Shown: positions 11,678 to 24,290, counted from the stretch's first letter. The stretch is DNA of 64,000 nucleotides from Azadirachta indica (GCA_022749755.1 CM040448.1:3778481-3842480), one strand, 5' to 3'. Notes: generated by a model from the letters alone, not told the origin. Translations and numbers: made by a program.

Positions 11678-13106
11678 ATGGCTGCTGAGGAGATCAATAG
11701 TTTGCCTGAATCATTTCCTATGCTTGGTGGAGATGGCCCTTACAGCTATGCTAAAAATTCTACTTTCCAGGTATTATCAACTATTTCGCTTAAATCGTTC
11801 ATTAATTTCATTAAAAGTAGCCATATATAATTAAATAATAAAAGATAAATCTTATATAATTAATATTTTATAATATAATCACACACCAAACAAATGTAAT
11901 ATTGTATTAAATTTTATTCGGTATATAAGTTATTACAATCTAATCCAATCAAGCTTTACAATTCAACACAGTATAGTATGTGCAATTAATAATTTTGACA
12001 TGGCTGTAGAGGAGGCTCGTGGATGTTACAAAGGGAATGGTCTTTGCAGGCATTGCAGAAAAGCTTGATTTGAAAAGCCTAGGAATTTACAGTTCCAACA
12101 CATTTCAAATAGCAGATTTGGGCTGTTCGGTTGGCCCTAACACCTTTATTGCCGTGCAAAACATTATAGAAGCTGTAGAACAAAAGTACCTGCAGAAGCC
12201 TGCAAATCAAAACCATTCAACCTTAGAATTTCAAGTGTTCTTTAATGACCACTCCGACAACGACTTCAACGCTCTTTTACAAACCCTCCCTCCCAACCGA
12301 AAATATTTTGCAGCCGGAGTGCCGGGTTCTTTTCACAACCGCTTGTTTCCAAAATCGTCTCTGCATATTGTACACACCTCCAGTGCACTTCACTGGCTCT
12401 CCAGGGTTCCAAAAGAAATTACTGATAGTAAATCTCCTGCTTGGAATAAAGGCAGCATACACTGCACAGGATTTGTAGAAGAAGTTGCTAAAGCATATTC
12501 AGCTCAGTTCAATAATGACTTGGAGTCATTTTTGAATGCTAGAGCACAGGAAATTGTGCCAGGAGGGCTAATACTCATTCTAATAGCTATTCGACCAGAT
12601 GGGGTCCCTATCTCTAAGACGCCAATTGGTATACATTTTGATTTTCTAGGATCTTGCCTCTATGATCTGGTTAAGATGGTAAGAATAGATAAATTCTCAT
12701 ATTTATATATACTTTAAGATTTTCTAAAATTTAATTAGAAACATAAACTTTATATTAATTGCAGGGATTAATTAGCGAAGAAAAGGTGGATTCCTTCAAC
12801 TTGCCTGTACACTATCTATCTCTTGCAGAGTTTGAGACGCTTATAAAGAGAAATGCAAATTTTAGCATAGAGAGAAAGGACGTGTTTACTAACCCCTTAA
12901 TGCCCAAGGCTTACTGTGCCGAATTTTGGGCTGGGTATTTCAGAGCAGCCCTGGAGAGCGTCTTCCAGCAGCATTTTGGAACCCCGCAGGTTGTAAACCA
13001 GATATTCGAATATTATTCCAGGAAGCTTGAACAGAATATTACGTTCATCATGGAAGGGAAAACCCATGACAGGATTGAATCATGCATCGTCCTCAAGCGA
13101 AAATGA
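11678..13106 (+). CDS. SABATH family SAM-dependent methyltransferase (copy A)
   Basis: Exons 11678-11770, 12010-12678 and 12765-13106 give 367 residues, the usual SABATH length. Introns are GT..AG, and both are phase 0. Exon 1 encodes the N-terminal signature GGDGPYSYAKNS and ends in Gln31, the position that contacts the substrate carboxyl in Clarkia SAMT. Exon 2 carries the SAM-binding motif ADLGCSVGPNTF (residues 66-77), FQVFFNDH, GVPGSF and the substrate-pocket block SSALHWLS with His159 and Trp160. Exon 3 encodes the C-terminal cap and ends HDRIESCIVLKRK. The family methylates carboxyl groups or ring nitrogens of small metabolites using S-adenosylmethionine, in the cytosol. Overall it resembles the paraxanthine/farnesoate-methyltransferase-like branch; the substrate cannot be read from sequence. 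Nearly identical (about 96% by eye) to the gene at 24573. Confidence 0.9.
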
Positions 13107-14342
13107 TTAATCTTTAGGTATGCAAATTCTGAACTCTGTATCTCTGAATTTGATCAAACTCAAAAAGTTGAATAATGCAAACTATTCGTAAAAGCTTTCG
13201 AAAAGTTGAATTTGTTTCATAGATCAAATAGGACGTTGTTGATTCAAGCCCTGAAAAGGAACGAAACTCACCCGTTTTTTTTACTTAAAACTCACTCACG
13301 ACGTATTTTTTCAACATTATGTATAGCATTTATTAATTCCCCAATTCCTCTTCTCTTACTATGAATATTCCTCGTTTCGTAAAATCTGATTAAACAATTT
13401 CCGAATATGGCAATCTCAAATGAACTAGAGTTAAGAACGACTGTTTGATCTGATGGTAAAGAGTTTTAAGTATTGAGTTTAATGGTCCTAGTAAACACAA
13501 CTATAATATTAGGTGAAGTATATGTCAACATCTAAAATAAAATATTGAAATAAGTAACTCTACTTAGATTCAAAATATGGGTTCATATAATTAAAAAGAA
13601 GGGTAACGTAATTTCATTTCACTTCAATTTAAAAATACTGTATAAATCATCGAAGTTTCTTGAGCTAGCCGGCTTACATTTTGCATTGTAGGCCACTACA
13701 ATTGTTTTGATCAATTGTCCATGCAAGATGGTTTGCAGTGAAGATCCTTGGGCCAGCAATTAAATTTTGAGAACGAAACTTAATATTTTAAATTCATTTG
13801 AGCTTCTTTTAGAACGAAACTTCAACAAAATAAAGCCTGCATATATTCCTTTACAATTCGTAATGGTCTAAATGAAGCAACAATATTCCTATAAATAAAT
13901 CTCTTGACTCGTTCAACTTCCTTTTTAAAACAAGAAGCTTTATTTTTTTTTAAAAAAAAAGTTTAGTATATATTTACAAACAATGATTTTGAAAGATACA
14001 TAAAATTGTTTTGAACACGTATGTGGAACACTGAACAATATTTTAAAGGCCTACCAGAAATTAGAAAAAAAGTGTCATTTCAATTTTTTTATATAATAAT
14101 ATTAAAAAACTTGATTATAAAATTAAAATAAAGTGGAATTAAATATAAAAGTAACAAAACAATGACATCTTACAACGAGACATTGTCAAGTAGAGAAGAC
14201 AAAGAACCACGTTGTGTTCTCCCATATTAATTTATACATAAACATTGTTGCTCCGATCGACCAGAGAAAATAACCTGATAAATTGAAAAATATATATATA
14301 TATATATGATCTGTATTATATTTCCAGCTCAAAGAGAGAAAG
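13107..14342. other. Intergenic region between SABATH units (copy A)
   Basis: AT-rich, with no coding potential. It is duplicated almost unchanged at 26004-27322 and contains a short (TA)n run at 14289-14307. The last part is the 5' flank of the orphan exon at 14352. Confidence 0.6.
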
Positions 14343-14351
14343 ATGCATAAG

Positions 14352-14447
14352 ATGGCAAAGGATGCGGCTGCTGTCATTTCGCCGGAATCATATCCAATGG
14401 TTGGTGGAGACGGCGATCATAGCTATGCTAAAAATTCCCGCTACCAG
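14352..14447 (+). pseudogene. Orphan SABATH exon 1 (truncated gene)
   Basis: Encodes 32 residues, starting MAKDAAAVISPESYP and ending HSYAKNSRYQ, followed by an intact donor GTACGT. It matches exon 1 of the complete gene at 27323 almost perfectly. An upstream in-frame ATG at 14343 exists here but not in the complete gene, so 14352 is the homologous start. No exon 2 or 3 follows: the duplicated block ends near 16692 within intron 1, and the intron carries a 778-bp insertion. If transcribed it can make only a short peptide. Confidence 0.8.
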
Positions 14448-14459
14448 GTACGTACGCAT

Positions 14460-15237
14460 TGTCATGTGCTGGAAACTGATGCGGAATTTCGGCTACGTGC
14501 GGCACTTGAACAAGCTAATTGGCACTGTTCAAGTAAGCCTTAATTTACCCCAAGATCAATTTTTGTGTATGTGTTACAAGAAATAGTAGTGAGCAATGTC
14601 AATTTGGTGCTCAAATTTGGGAACAAAATGGAGAAGAAGAAGAACCAACGTGAGAGACAAATTCGAAGAGAAAATGGGTTGCTTTTCATTACATTTTACT
14701 ATATAATATATATGTACAAATTGATGGCCATGATTCACTCTATACAAGCACTTTCAATGGCCAAGATTTATCCACATTTACATAATTTACAAGAAAACAA
14801 GAAATATCCTACCTACCACCATTAAACATAAAATTGGGCCTATTAGATCACATTATAAGGAAACCAAACTAAGCTACTAAACACTGCCATGTACTGTCCA
14901 ACTTGCCCCCTTTGATGTGCTTTGTTGCCTAAGCCAAATGATGCTTCAAAGGATGCTTGAGGTGGTTGCTTCTAAGATCCACTGACTTGCTCAGTCTCGG
15001 TTGCCACGGTAGGACGTCGGGCATGCTCCTGTCCCGCTCCACTCACCCCGAACGGCTCTCAAAAACTTGTGTTTGCTCGCGGGTTATTGCTCACCCCTTT
15101 GTGTTGTCTCGCAAGTGTATGCTCTCCATCGAGAGGGTAGGCGACTTCGGAACTTGAGCGTTCTTGTTCTGCGAGGAGCGCGCTCTCGTGCTCTTGGGCT
15201 TTCGGTGATTCCGCTTCCAAATCGGCGACACGTGACA
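14460..15237. mobile_element. Solo-LTR-like insertion in the orphan SABATH intron
   Basis: A 778-bp sequence present in copy A and absent at the matching site of copy B (27429-27432). It starts TGTCATGTG, ends CACGTGACA (inverted with one mismatch) and is flanked by GCAT on both sides (14456-14459 and 15238-15241). The empty site has a single GCAT, as expected for a 4-bp target duplication. TG..CA ends and this length fit a solo LTR. The ends also share an inner GCGGAAT, so a DNA element with longer inverted ends is possible. The right third is much more GC-rich than its surroundings and has minus-strand heptad-like coding appearance around 15059-15241. Confidence 0.65.
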
Positions 15238-16692
15238 GCATGGAGGCTTATTAATTCTTTCATCATATACTTTTGCTTCTTGCTTTTAGAATTTGATTTG
15301 TTTTGATTTAATATTCAAAGGAGATAATTGGTTTGATTTTTTATCATGAAAATATGAGGTGAAGGAAATCAAAAGAGATTTATTCTCCTTCATATTAATT
15401 AGGAGTGCTCAGAATCCAATAAAATTGATAAATCTGTCTAATCCAATCCAATCCAATCCAACTTACTTTTTGTTTGGTGGATCAATATATTTGATTGAAT
15501 TAAAAAATCTAAAATCCGCTCATGCTAACTCGAATTGTTAATTTGAATTATCGATTCATCAATATTAAATCCAATTCGGTAAAAATAATTTAGTATATAA
15601 AATTATAAAGTGTACGTACACACTCAACTAGTCTTGTACATTCTCTCATATTTTTCATTTCCACTATTATTTTTTTATTTTTTTAATGATCATATTTTTT
15701 ATTATTATATATAATATATTTAATTTTTTTAATGAAATAAAATTTGACGACATTATTATTGTGAATACTCAAAATTGAATATAAATTGTATTCTTGTAGA
15801 CTTAATAAATAGTGATTAGTTCTCTATTTTTAATATAAATATAATTTAAAGAACCCAATTATAATTATTTATATATCTATTTTCGTTGTTATTTTATTTT
15901 AATTTGACATATTTATTTGAAATTTAAATAAATTATATATACATATTCAAATTTGAATAACAGTAAGTATAAGACCTTTGTATTTTGCGGGTGAAGTTCT
16001 CACCCTTTACAAAATCTTTTTTTAAAAAAAATATTAGAATCAATGTTAAAATTATTTATCTTACCTATAATTTGTTCAAATCAAATTGAAAATTTTTTTA
16101 TTTGGATTGAGTGAGTAAAATTTTATCACGCGGTAGACCAAATTGAATATTGAAAAAAATTTAATTTACTAGATGTAATACGAATTGAGTCGAATCCGCT
16201 CAGATACAAGAATTTCAAATAGTGAATTTCTTTAGTTTTCTATTTGTGTGCATGAAATAGGTAGGGTTTTGGGATGATTTGGCTTGGTAAAGTGATATAT
16301 GCTGTTAACATTTACAATGAGGAACAAAGATTCAAGGTTACAAATGAACATTTTTTTTCCAGTTAGGAGTATTTTAGAGCTTACTTTCGATCGATATTAT
16401 GCGTGCTCTATTGTGACTGCAGTAGGAAATTTCTAAACAAACGGCATCAAATGTTTTAAATTTTTTATTTTTCAAGAACGATTGTTTTTCTTTCATTATA
16501 TATTTCGTAAAATTGCATGAAGACTCAAGCTTTCAAAGATATGTAAAATATATGAGATTGTAAAATGGGTGTGGCCCACCCTCTCAATCAAAAACATAAC
16601 GTTATCCCACTGCCTTTCCAAGGAAAAATTCTTTATATTTAGTCAGAATCCAGGACTTGGGTTATTCAAGATCTTATTACATTGCATCATCA

Positions 16693-18025
16693 AATACATG
16701 AAATAGTATAGTATTTTATAATTATTACATTGCATCATCAAGTGTGCTCGTCCTTGCAGCTCACTAAAATGGTTAACAAGTTAATTTATTATTATCACTT
16801 AACCTATTAATGAGAAATATAAAAATTTTTCATTTTAAAAAACTTTGTTGCTCATCACCTATTATGTACATATATATAGAGAACTATGATCAAAATTGAT
16901 TTAAAACATGAAGAATTTGATGAATGAAAAATTTTATATAAGAGAAAAAAAATGAATTAATATGTATGATAAATACTTACTTTAGTAAATAAATTTCAAA
17001 ATAAATTTGCCCTTTACCTCAGTCCCTAATTATTAAGTAACTAAATAATGCAAAAATTAAAAATTAAAAGGAACATTTCATTAGACATGTAAAGTCCAGA
17101 AGTAATTGTTCAAAATTTAGAAGTTATAATTTAATATTATATTTACACATATCAAATGTTGGGTCAAAATAAGTGTACACTTGCTTCAATTGATAATTAA
17201 TTTAAAAAAACTTACAAAAAATTTGAGATTTCAATTCAATAAATTTTAAAGTAAGAAAAAACTTAATTTCTATTTATTTAATAATTAAAATTTTAAATTC
17301 TTTTTGTTATTTTTAGTTTTAAGTTACTTATTTTTTTCATTTTAGTAGTTTTAAATTAACATTTAAATAACATTTAAAATAACAATCATTGTTTTTATAA
17401 TATACGTGGGCTCACATTAACCATAAGCAACTATAATATGAACAAAATGAATTCAAAAAACTTTTGTCCTTATCAAAAAATAGGAATTTAATGGCAATCA
17501 AGTATTTTTATTGAAATTGGATGGAGTTGGATGGCTTCAAATAAGATATGTGTGTCTTTTCCTAACTATTTTTTTAGGTGTTGCTTTCCTAAACCTCAAG
17601 GGAGGTATATGCTAATTCCCATAAAATTATAAATACATTTTATGATTATCAGTCATACTTAGTTGTAATTAATAAAATATAAAGACATTAACAATCATCA
17701 ATATATTACACTTATTTTTCTAAACAAAGTGTTCAATGTAAGGTTGTAAATTAATTTCAAATAATTATCAATCGTCATTTCAAAATGTTTACTTAAAAAT
17801 TTATGCAAATTCTATATAGTTGTAACAAGCAAAATTAAATATTTATGTTTTATCCATTTAAAATTCGCCATTTTTTATATTTTGGATTTGAATTTAAGAA
17901 ATTTTAACGCCCAATTTGATTTAATTTTTGGATCGGATTTTATATTTTTGAAAACGAAAAATACAAGGAATCATTAAAATATTTTAAGGATTATCCTTTG
18001 TAGAATTTGTGGCCCATATTTAGTA
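16693..18025. other. Gene-free AT-rich stretch after copy A
   Basis: No coding or element signature recognised. Just past the duplication breakpoint the 19-bp block TTATTACATTGCATCATCA occurs twice (16674-16692 and 16722-16740). Confidence 0.4.
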
Positions 18026-20016
18026 ACTGGTACAGTATATTGGGGTACGCTGAAGCAATCGGAGTCCAGCTCTTCGAGGGTGCAAGAGAGTAAAACGGCC
18101 CTTACTGAAGGCTAAAGGATAACACCTCCGTCCTTTTACGGTATTGTATATGTGTACGTATGTAAGTATATTGTATGAGTTTTATTGTTTGGGTTAGACC
18201 CGGCTCGATTCTATTTTTGAACCCAATCCAAACCCGAACTATATATTTGAGGTTTAGGGCAAATCATATACTGTTATTTTTCTTCCTCATCTTAGTGAAA
18301 TCCGCCTTTCTCTCTCCCGTCTCTCTCCTGTGATTTTTCCTCTAAAATTTTTTAGAGGTTTTTCACGTAAAACAGTGTTATTTGCGATTGTGTTTGTTTT
18401 CTATTTGCTTGGTTGCATGATTTTTCATAACAACCTTGTTATTACATACAATGAATTTTCTTTTCCACTGTCAAATTTTGAGCTATTTGACAAACTCTAC
18501 TTCCCAAATGTAAATTGGTACATGAAGAAAATTCAACCTAGTACATCCTTCATTGGGTAGCATTTCCGCTAAATTTTGGGTGGTGGTACTAAAAGTCTCC
18601 AAGAAAAACAAATATAGAAAAACTAGTTTTCGCCAACCGTATTCTTCTAAATGCAGCTATCCTTAAGATAGGATGATTTGTCTATGATTTTGTATCAGGT
18701 TTCCGATTTTGTATATTTTGGATGTTCTCATTTGAGCACAATGGACATTTGAGATCCTAATCACTATTTTAATATGTAATATAAGATAGGATGAGAAGGA
18801 AGACGCTATTGCCAGTATGAAAATTGGTGTTAGGAATACGAGTCCCCTGTTGTATTATTTGCTTTTCTTATTATCTGAGAGTGCAATGGTCTAATTGATT
18901 TCTATTAATTTGAAAATTGGCATTTGATCTGTGGAGTAGAGGAAACTGTTCCAAAGAAGTATAAACATTCATTTTACATTTAAAACACAAAGTTTATGTT
19001 ATAGAATTGAAGGTTTAGTTTTATTTGGTGAGTGCAGCATTTCCCTGCCCTGTTTTGAGGAATCTCTCTGATCATTTAAGGTGCATGAATTCAAATTTGA
19101 ACAAGGAGTAGTCTGCAGGTATCACGTATTTTTTTTTAATGATGCTATCATGACTTCATAACTTCTTATGTTTATTAATATTGTTTATGTGTATTAATAT
19201 TATTAGCTTGACGGACATTTGACATTATTTGAGGTTCAGATTTGTTTACATGCTTAGTAATTATGATCTCAAATGTTACTTCGTTGTTATTTTAGGAATG
19301 CAGTTCTTTGAGAAACAGTTCTGATCATTTCCAGTTTCCTGCCTTATTATCTCTATTTACTTCAAAATTTTGAAACAGCAGGTATGGTGTATTATCTCTT
19401 TTGAACCTTACAGTCTCGTGCTGAATAGTTTTCTTACTGTGTTTTTTGTCTCTGTTTCCCTACATGCTTATCTCTTATAATCTTCTTGCAAATGAACTTT
19501 TTGCTACCCATTTTTGGTAATTGTTCAAAGAAAACTGCTTTTCAGGAATACCTTCTTTTAATTAAGAAAAAATGGACTTCAAGAAGTATACAAGGAGGCA
19601 ATTTACCCTTTTTGTTGTTCAAAGAAAACAAATTTGCAGGCCTATTTTTTGCTTAATGTTGAGGTGGATGTTTATTTAAATCTACACCCCTATTCATAGG
19701 TTGATAAAAAAAGGAGAACATGATTCAGATTTCTCTTCTGAAGAGGGAATCTCTTGTCAGTTGTAAGTATCTTTTTAGATTTCAAGTATTGGAATTTACA
19801 CTTATATCTATGCATTAGAGTTGTTTGTGCCTATCTTCTTTTATCTGATTCCTTAGAAAATATAAAAGAAATGGCCGGCAACAAAGTAATTAATAGAAGT
19901 TGGTGCTTATATTAATAAATCTTGTCAGTCCCATGTTTATAAAACTTCTTGTTTTGGCAACTGCATCATTTCTCCTCTACCACTCACTCCAGAAATAATG
20001 ATTTTCTTTGTTGCAG
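18026..20016. other. Unassigned stretch upstream of an NLR remnant
   Basis: Less AT-rich than its surroundings in places (18040-18140, 18290-18330). A pyrimidine-rich block with repeated CTCTCTC near 18300-18330 looks like a plant 5' leader, but no coding frame with recognisable homology follows. It may be the decayed body of the gene whose C-terminal exon survives at 20017. Confidence 0.3.
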
Positions 20017-20175
20017 GTATTTGATGTACGCATTAAATCTCAATTCAGCATTTCTTTACCTGGAAGTGGTATTCCTGATTTGTTAAGATGTCAAATTGCA
20101 GTATCCATCATAAGTATTCAATTACCTCGGCATTGGAGTAACAGAAGGTTTCTGAGAAATTTGCTACCATCATAA
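20017..20175 (+). pseudogene. TIR-NBS-LRR C-JID exon remnant
   Basis: After an acceptor-like TTTGTTGCAG the frame reads VFDVRIKSQ, then FSISLPGSGIPD and SIQLPRHWSN, ending at a TAA near 20175. The LPGSGIPD..IQLP..W pattern is characteristic of the C-terminal jelly-roll/Ig-like (C-JID) domain that follows the leucine-rich repeats of plant TNL immune receptors. The domain breaks off early, and no TIR, NB-ARC or LRR sequence was found in the preceding 4 kb, so this is a fragment. The assignment is by motif memory. Confidence 0.6.
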
Positions 20176-20309
20176 TAAGACTGGCACAAATGGAAGTAGT
20201 GGAATTGTATATTTGGGTGACCCTGAGATGAAGAAGAACTGAGCAAATTTGGAGAGAGCCAAAGCAATGCTCCTTAACAACAAATTTCTTTGTTTTCACT
20301 AAAGATCAG

Positions 20310-22160
20310 AGGATCGTTCTCTTTATTTCAGTTTATCGTCCCGGATGTTTTTGAGATAAATGATCAATTGACAGTTGCATTTAAGGTGCAAAACTGCTTA
20401 TTTTGGTCAGAATTCGAAAGTATACAAAAAAAATACATTTACATCTTTGCATTTTTTTAACAAAAAAATACTATAAATTATTAAAAGATCATGTTTTGTT
20501 CAATTTATGTTACATTATCTCTCAAAAGCAAAAAAAAAAAAAAAAGGGAAAAATTACCATATGTGTGTGTGAGCTTTTTAAAATAATAAGGTAATTTGTA
20601 GAGATCATGATTAGAATTTTCTTTTTTTGTAAAAAAAAATATATTTACACAATCTACGGATAGTATTATCAAAATTTATTAAAATTTTAGATGGACGATA
20701 TTCTGTTGTACCTAAAAATCTCCTCACAAAAATATGAGATTGTCACAAAATTATCTACTAATAGTTTTTCCAAATATCTACGTACCCACACAAAGAGAAA
20801 TTATTACATATACCAAGAGTTTAAATAAACATTATTATATACTTGTTAACAACCAAACTTTGCTCTATAATACCCAGCTATGGATTATCAAATAAATATT
20901 ATTAAAGATGAAAATTTACTTGCTAATACTAGATTTTATTATCTAATAATATTTATTAGAGATTATTACACATTGGGTTGGATAGAAGTGCTTAAACCAA
21001 TTGAACAGTTGGTTTCGGTTTGATTCGATTTTAAAATTGAATTCGGTTAAATTTAGTTATCAACAACTAGTTTAAAAGACTCAAACTAATGAATGTAAAA
21101 TTCATTTAAACCACTGATCTTAAAATTACAAATATAAAAAAAAATTCATAATTATTTACATAAATTCACGTAAAAAATAAAGATAATTATTATATATTTT
21201 AATTTTTTATAATTTTTATGTAAATTAGATATTTATATGAAAATATTTTTCAATAGTTGAAAATCGAGACCGAAATTGAAGTAGAACTAAAATACAGAAC
21301 CAAATTAAATTAGTTCAGTTTAAATCGATTCAATTTCATAGCGTGTGTATTCCAGCTTTGGTTCAAATTTTAAAAAAATTGAATCAGACCTAATTTTATC
21401 CATTCCCAATTACAGATATCAAAGTTTAGAAAAGTATTGTTATAAATTAAAATTTACAAGTTAATACCAGTTTTATTTTCTAATAATAACTAGTAAAATT
21501 TGTTTACATGTGAAGAAAATCTCTGAAATTATATTTTTCTTCTTCTTTTATTCTTCTAACTTTTTTTCGAATAAAATTCTTTATAGACCTAATTTGAGTT
21601 GGAATTTAAGATGAGTGGGATTTTAAAATTTGTTTTAAGGGCTTGCTTTTATTTTATTTTGCTTTTATTAAAATCCAGAATTTTCAGAAACAATTCAACG
21701 GCCTCAGCAACTGTTCTGAGATTATCTGTGGATACGGTGGAATTCCTCATAGTTTCCAAATTTTCTGCTTTCAGAATTCCTTTCCTTGAATCGATATGGC
21801 AATCATATCGAGGTTGCTTTCCAGTATTTTTATAAGTTTTGCATGATTTCTTAAAAAATATGACCCGTTAGTGTTAAAATAAAAAAGTACTTCATCAGAA
21901 TGAAACTTAAATAAAATATATCGCTAACCTTAAATGAAGATAACGGATAATTATTACAAAATTTGTCATTAATATGTGGGCTATATAGGAAGAAAATTCT
22001 TACATGTTGCAGGCACTTGATACACGGCAACCACGTGCGGAAGTACTAGGATTGTTGTATGAAATTTTATTGTAATAATTTTATAATTTCGATTTCATTA
22101 TTTAAAAATTTGTTAATAATAAATAGTAATCTATTATTAGATCAAATTTACTGTTTACAG
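20310..22160. other. Gene-free AT-rich stretch
   Basis: No gene supported. 21000-21400 holds sequence rich in AACCGAA/TTCGGTT-type words (GGTTTCGGTTTGATTCG near 21010; AAATCGAGACCGAAATTG near 21260), similar in character to the insertion at 6389-7066. It may be a decayed small DNA element. Confidence 0.35.
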
Positions 22161-22307
22161 GCAGAACAATGGACCCAAATAGTAGAGTGGCACGGCTAAG
22201 CCTGTGAACAATACCAACACAGCTTGCCATAATATATGGGCATATTTTTCTTGATGTAGCCTGTGAGCCGTGGTGTGATCAATCCGACCCACCCATTTGC
22301 CACCTCA
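22160..22307. mobile_element. Terminal fragment of a hAT-like element
   Basis: Ends in ACCCATTTGCCACCTC (22289-22304). Its reverse complement is GAGGTGGCAAATGGGT, the typical terminus of plant hAT elements. The 150 bp inside are more GC-rich than the surroundings. The other end could not be located. Confidence 0.5.
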
Positions 22308-23013
22308 GTTTGAATAGCAAAAATTCAACTTCATGAATAATGACTTAAACAATAATAGTAATTATATCATTGCGTAAAGTATTTAACATTAATTTAAATA
22401 ATAACTATTATAACATAAACGAATGACATTAAATAGTCATCAATGACTGTAACTGGTGATCCTTCATAAAAATTTATAATTTTTTAATTTAACCAATTAA
22501 ATCTTTTATAAATTAATATTTTCTTTTGATAATTACAAATGCATATATCTTATTTTATATATAATTACATAAAATATATATTTTTTATTTTAGCCAATTA
22601 AATCCTTCATAAAAATTTTTATAATTTTTTTTTAATTTAATCAATTAAGATAATGTTTGTTTTTCTGTCTGAAATTTAAATATAATTGAAATATAAATCT
22701 AATTGATATTTTTAGTTTTTTACTTTAAAGGTTTGAATATAAATGCTAAATTTTTTGTTTAAAATAAAAATGTGAAACTAATATATTTATATATATGTTC
22801 TACAAAATCTTAAACTAATATATTAAGTTGTTGACATATAATTAATATTAAATAATAAATTATGAATATTATTAACAAATAAAATATTTAAATATTCAAA
22901 TATTTATTTATTTATATTTAAATCAAATATTTTTAACAAATACTTAAATAATTATATTTATATTTCAGTCAAAAATATATACATATACTAAATGTTTCAT
23001 AATTTATCAACTA

Positions 23014-24290
23014 ACTTTTTTCACGAAAGCCCGACCAATTTGGGCCAGGGATTGGGACGATTTTTTGCATGAAATCGGAGATCAGGCAGGGAATGAAAAT
23101 GAGAGCCCGCTCTGTTTTCCGAAATTCGACAAATTTTTTTGGTTAATTACTTTTGCATCCATTTTATTTGATAAATGACTAGAAATATTTTATATTTTTT
23201 CTTTTAGTCAATCAAGTCTTCTAAAAAAGTTTATACTTTTTAAATTTAATCAATTAAACCCTTCATAATTCTTTAAAATTTTCAATTCAATCAATTTTAA
23301 AATTTTTTAAAATTTATTCTCTTAATGAAAAAATTTGCTCAAATAATCAACAACTAAAAAAATTGAATAACTTTAATAATTAGAGTAGAAATAACGGGTT
23401 TTGATAAAATAAAAATAATCAGTTGATATAAAAAAATGATCAATTTATAAATAATGAATTTATTTTTTTCATATTTCATTTTTTATTTACCAAATAAAAT
23501 ATTTTTTTGTAAAATTGAGAAGCATTAAACTTTAAGATTGATTTAATATATTTTCTCTAACTATTTATCAATTATATTAAAAATTGGATCATAATTCACT
23601 ACTACATTTGTTTATTTTTTTTGTTTATAAAGGTTAATAAAAAAGTTGAAGTAAATGTATTAGTAGATTTTGATATTTTATTCTAATAAAATTGTTATAA
23701 ATTGTAATATTTTATATAATTGTCTCAATCAAATTGATGATTATTGCCAATTACTTTTTTTTTATTAATTATTTTATAAAAAATTAAATATTTTTTTTTT
23801 TTTTATTTTATTGATATGTGAAATGGTAATTTATATCTGAAAAATTACTTTAGTTTTATGGAAAAATATATAAATTTTTTTATGTATGACCCAATTTTAT
23901 GAAAAATTAAAAACTAATAATATTTTTTTTTAATAACAAATTAAAAAATGATAATTATAGGAGTTAACTTTTGTTAAATGCTTTAAATATGTATTCAAGT
24001 CAATAAATTTAATAGTTCTTTAAATTTTATATTAAATTTGATACTAATTAAATTATTGTAAAATTAAATTATTATATATTTTTTAAATCCTAAATACTGA
24101 ATTATATACGTGTGTGTGTGTGTGTATATATATGCATGTTAAATATGTATTCGAGCAAAATATTTTTATTTATAAATTTTACTTAATAAGTAAAAGCAGT
24201 CCAGTGATAAGTAAAGTGTTAAATTTTTCAAATCGGAAACATCTGTGGCCCAACTCTATTTAGACCGAGTTGGGCACAAGGATCTCTTGT
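23014..24290 (+). mobile_element. AT-rich hAT-related non-autonomous element remnant (copy B)
   Basis: Duplicate of the element at 10164-11395, with a (GT)n/(TA)n run near 24110-24135 that copy A has as (TA)n only. It was carried along by the segmental duplication. Confidence 0.45.

Larger units (their letters stand above)
10164..16692 (+). repeat. Segmental duplication, copy A
   Basis: Collinear and very similar to 23014-28862. It covers an AT-rich upstream element, a complete SABATH gene, its 3' flank, the first exon of a second SABATH gene and part of that gene's long first intron. Copy A stops inside the intron near 16692, so exons 2 and 3 of the second gene are absent. Copy A also carries a 778-bp insertion (14460-15237) that copy B lacks. 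Confidence 0.85.

Noticed and set aside
12019..12717. Reading the second SABATH exon as a separate intronless gene with a GTG start
   Set aside because: Exon 1 (GGDG..SYAKNS) and the acceptor at 12009 join it in frame, giving the normal family length. The last 13 residues of the open frame are intron read-through.
14460..14586. Possible exon 2 of the orphan SABATH gene after 14447
   Set aside because: The open frame there (LRAALEQANWHC) belongs to the inserted element and has no resemblance to SABATH exon 2.
20403..20594. 63-codon plus-strand frame
   Set aside because: Lys/Ile/Tyr-rich translation of AT-rich and poly-A sequence with no protein character.
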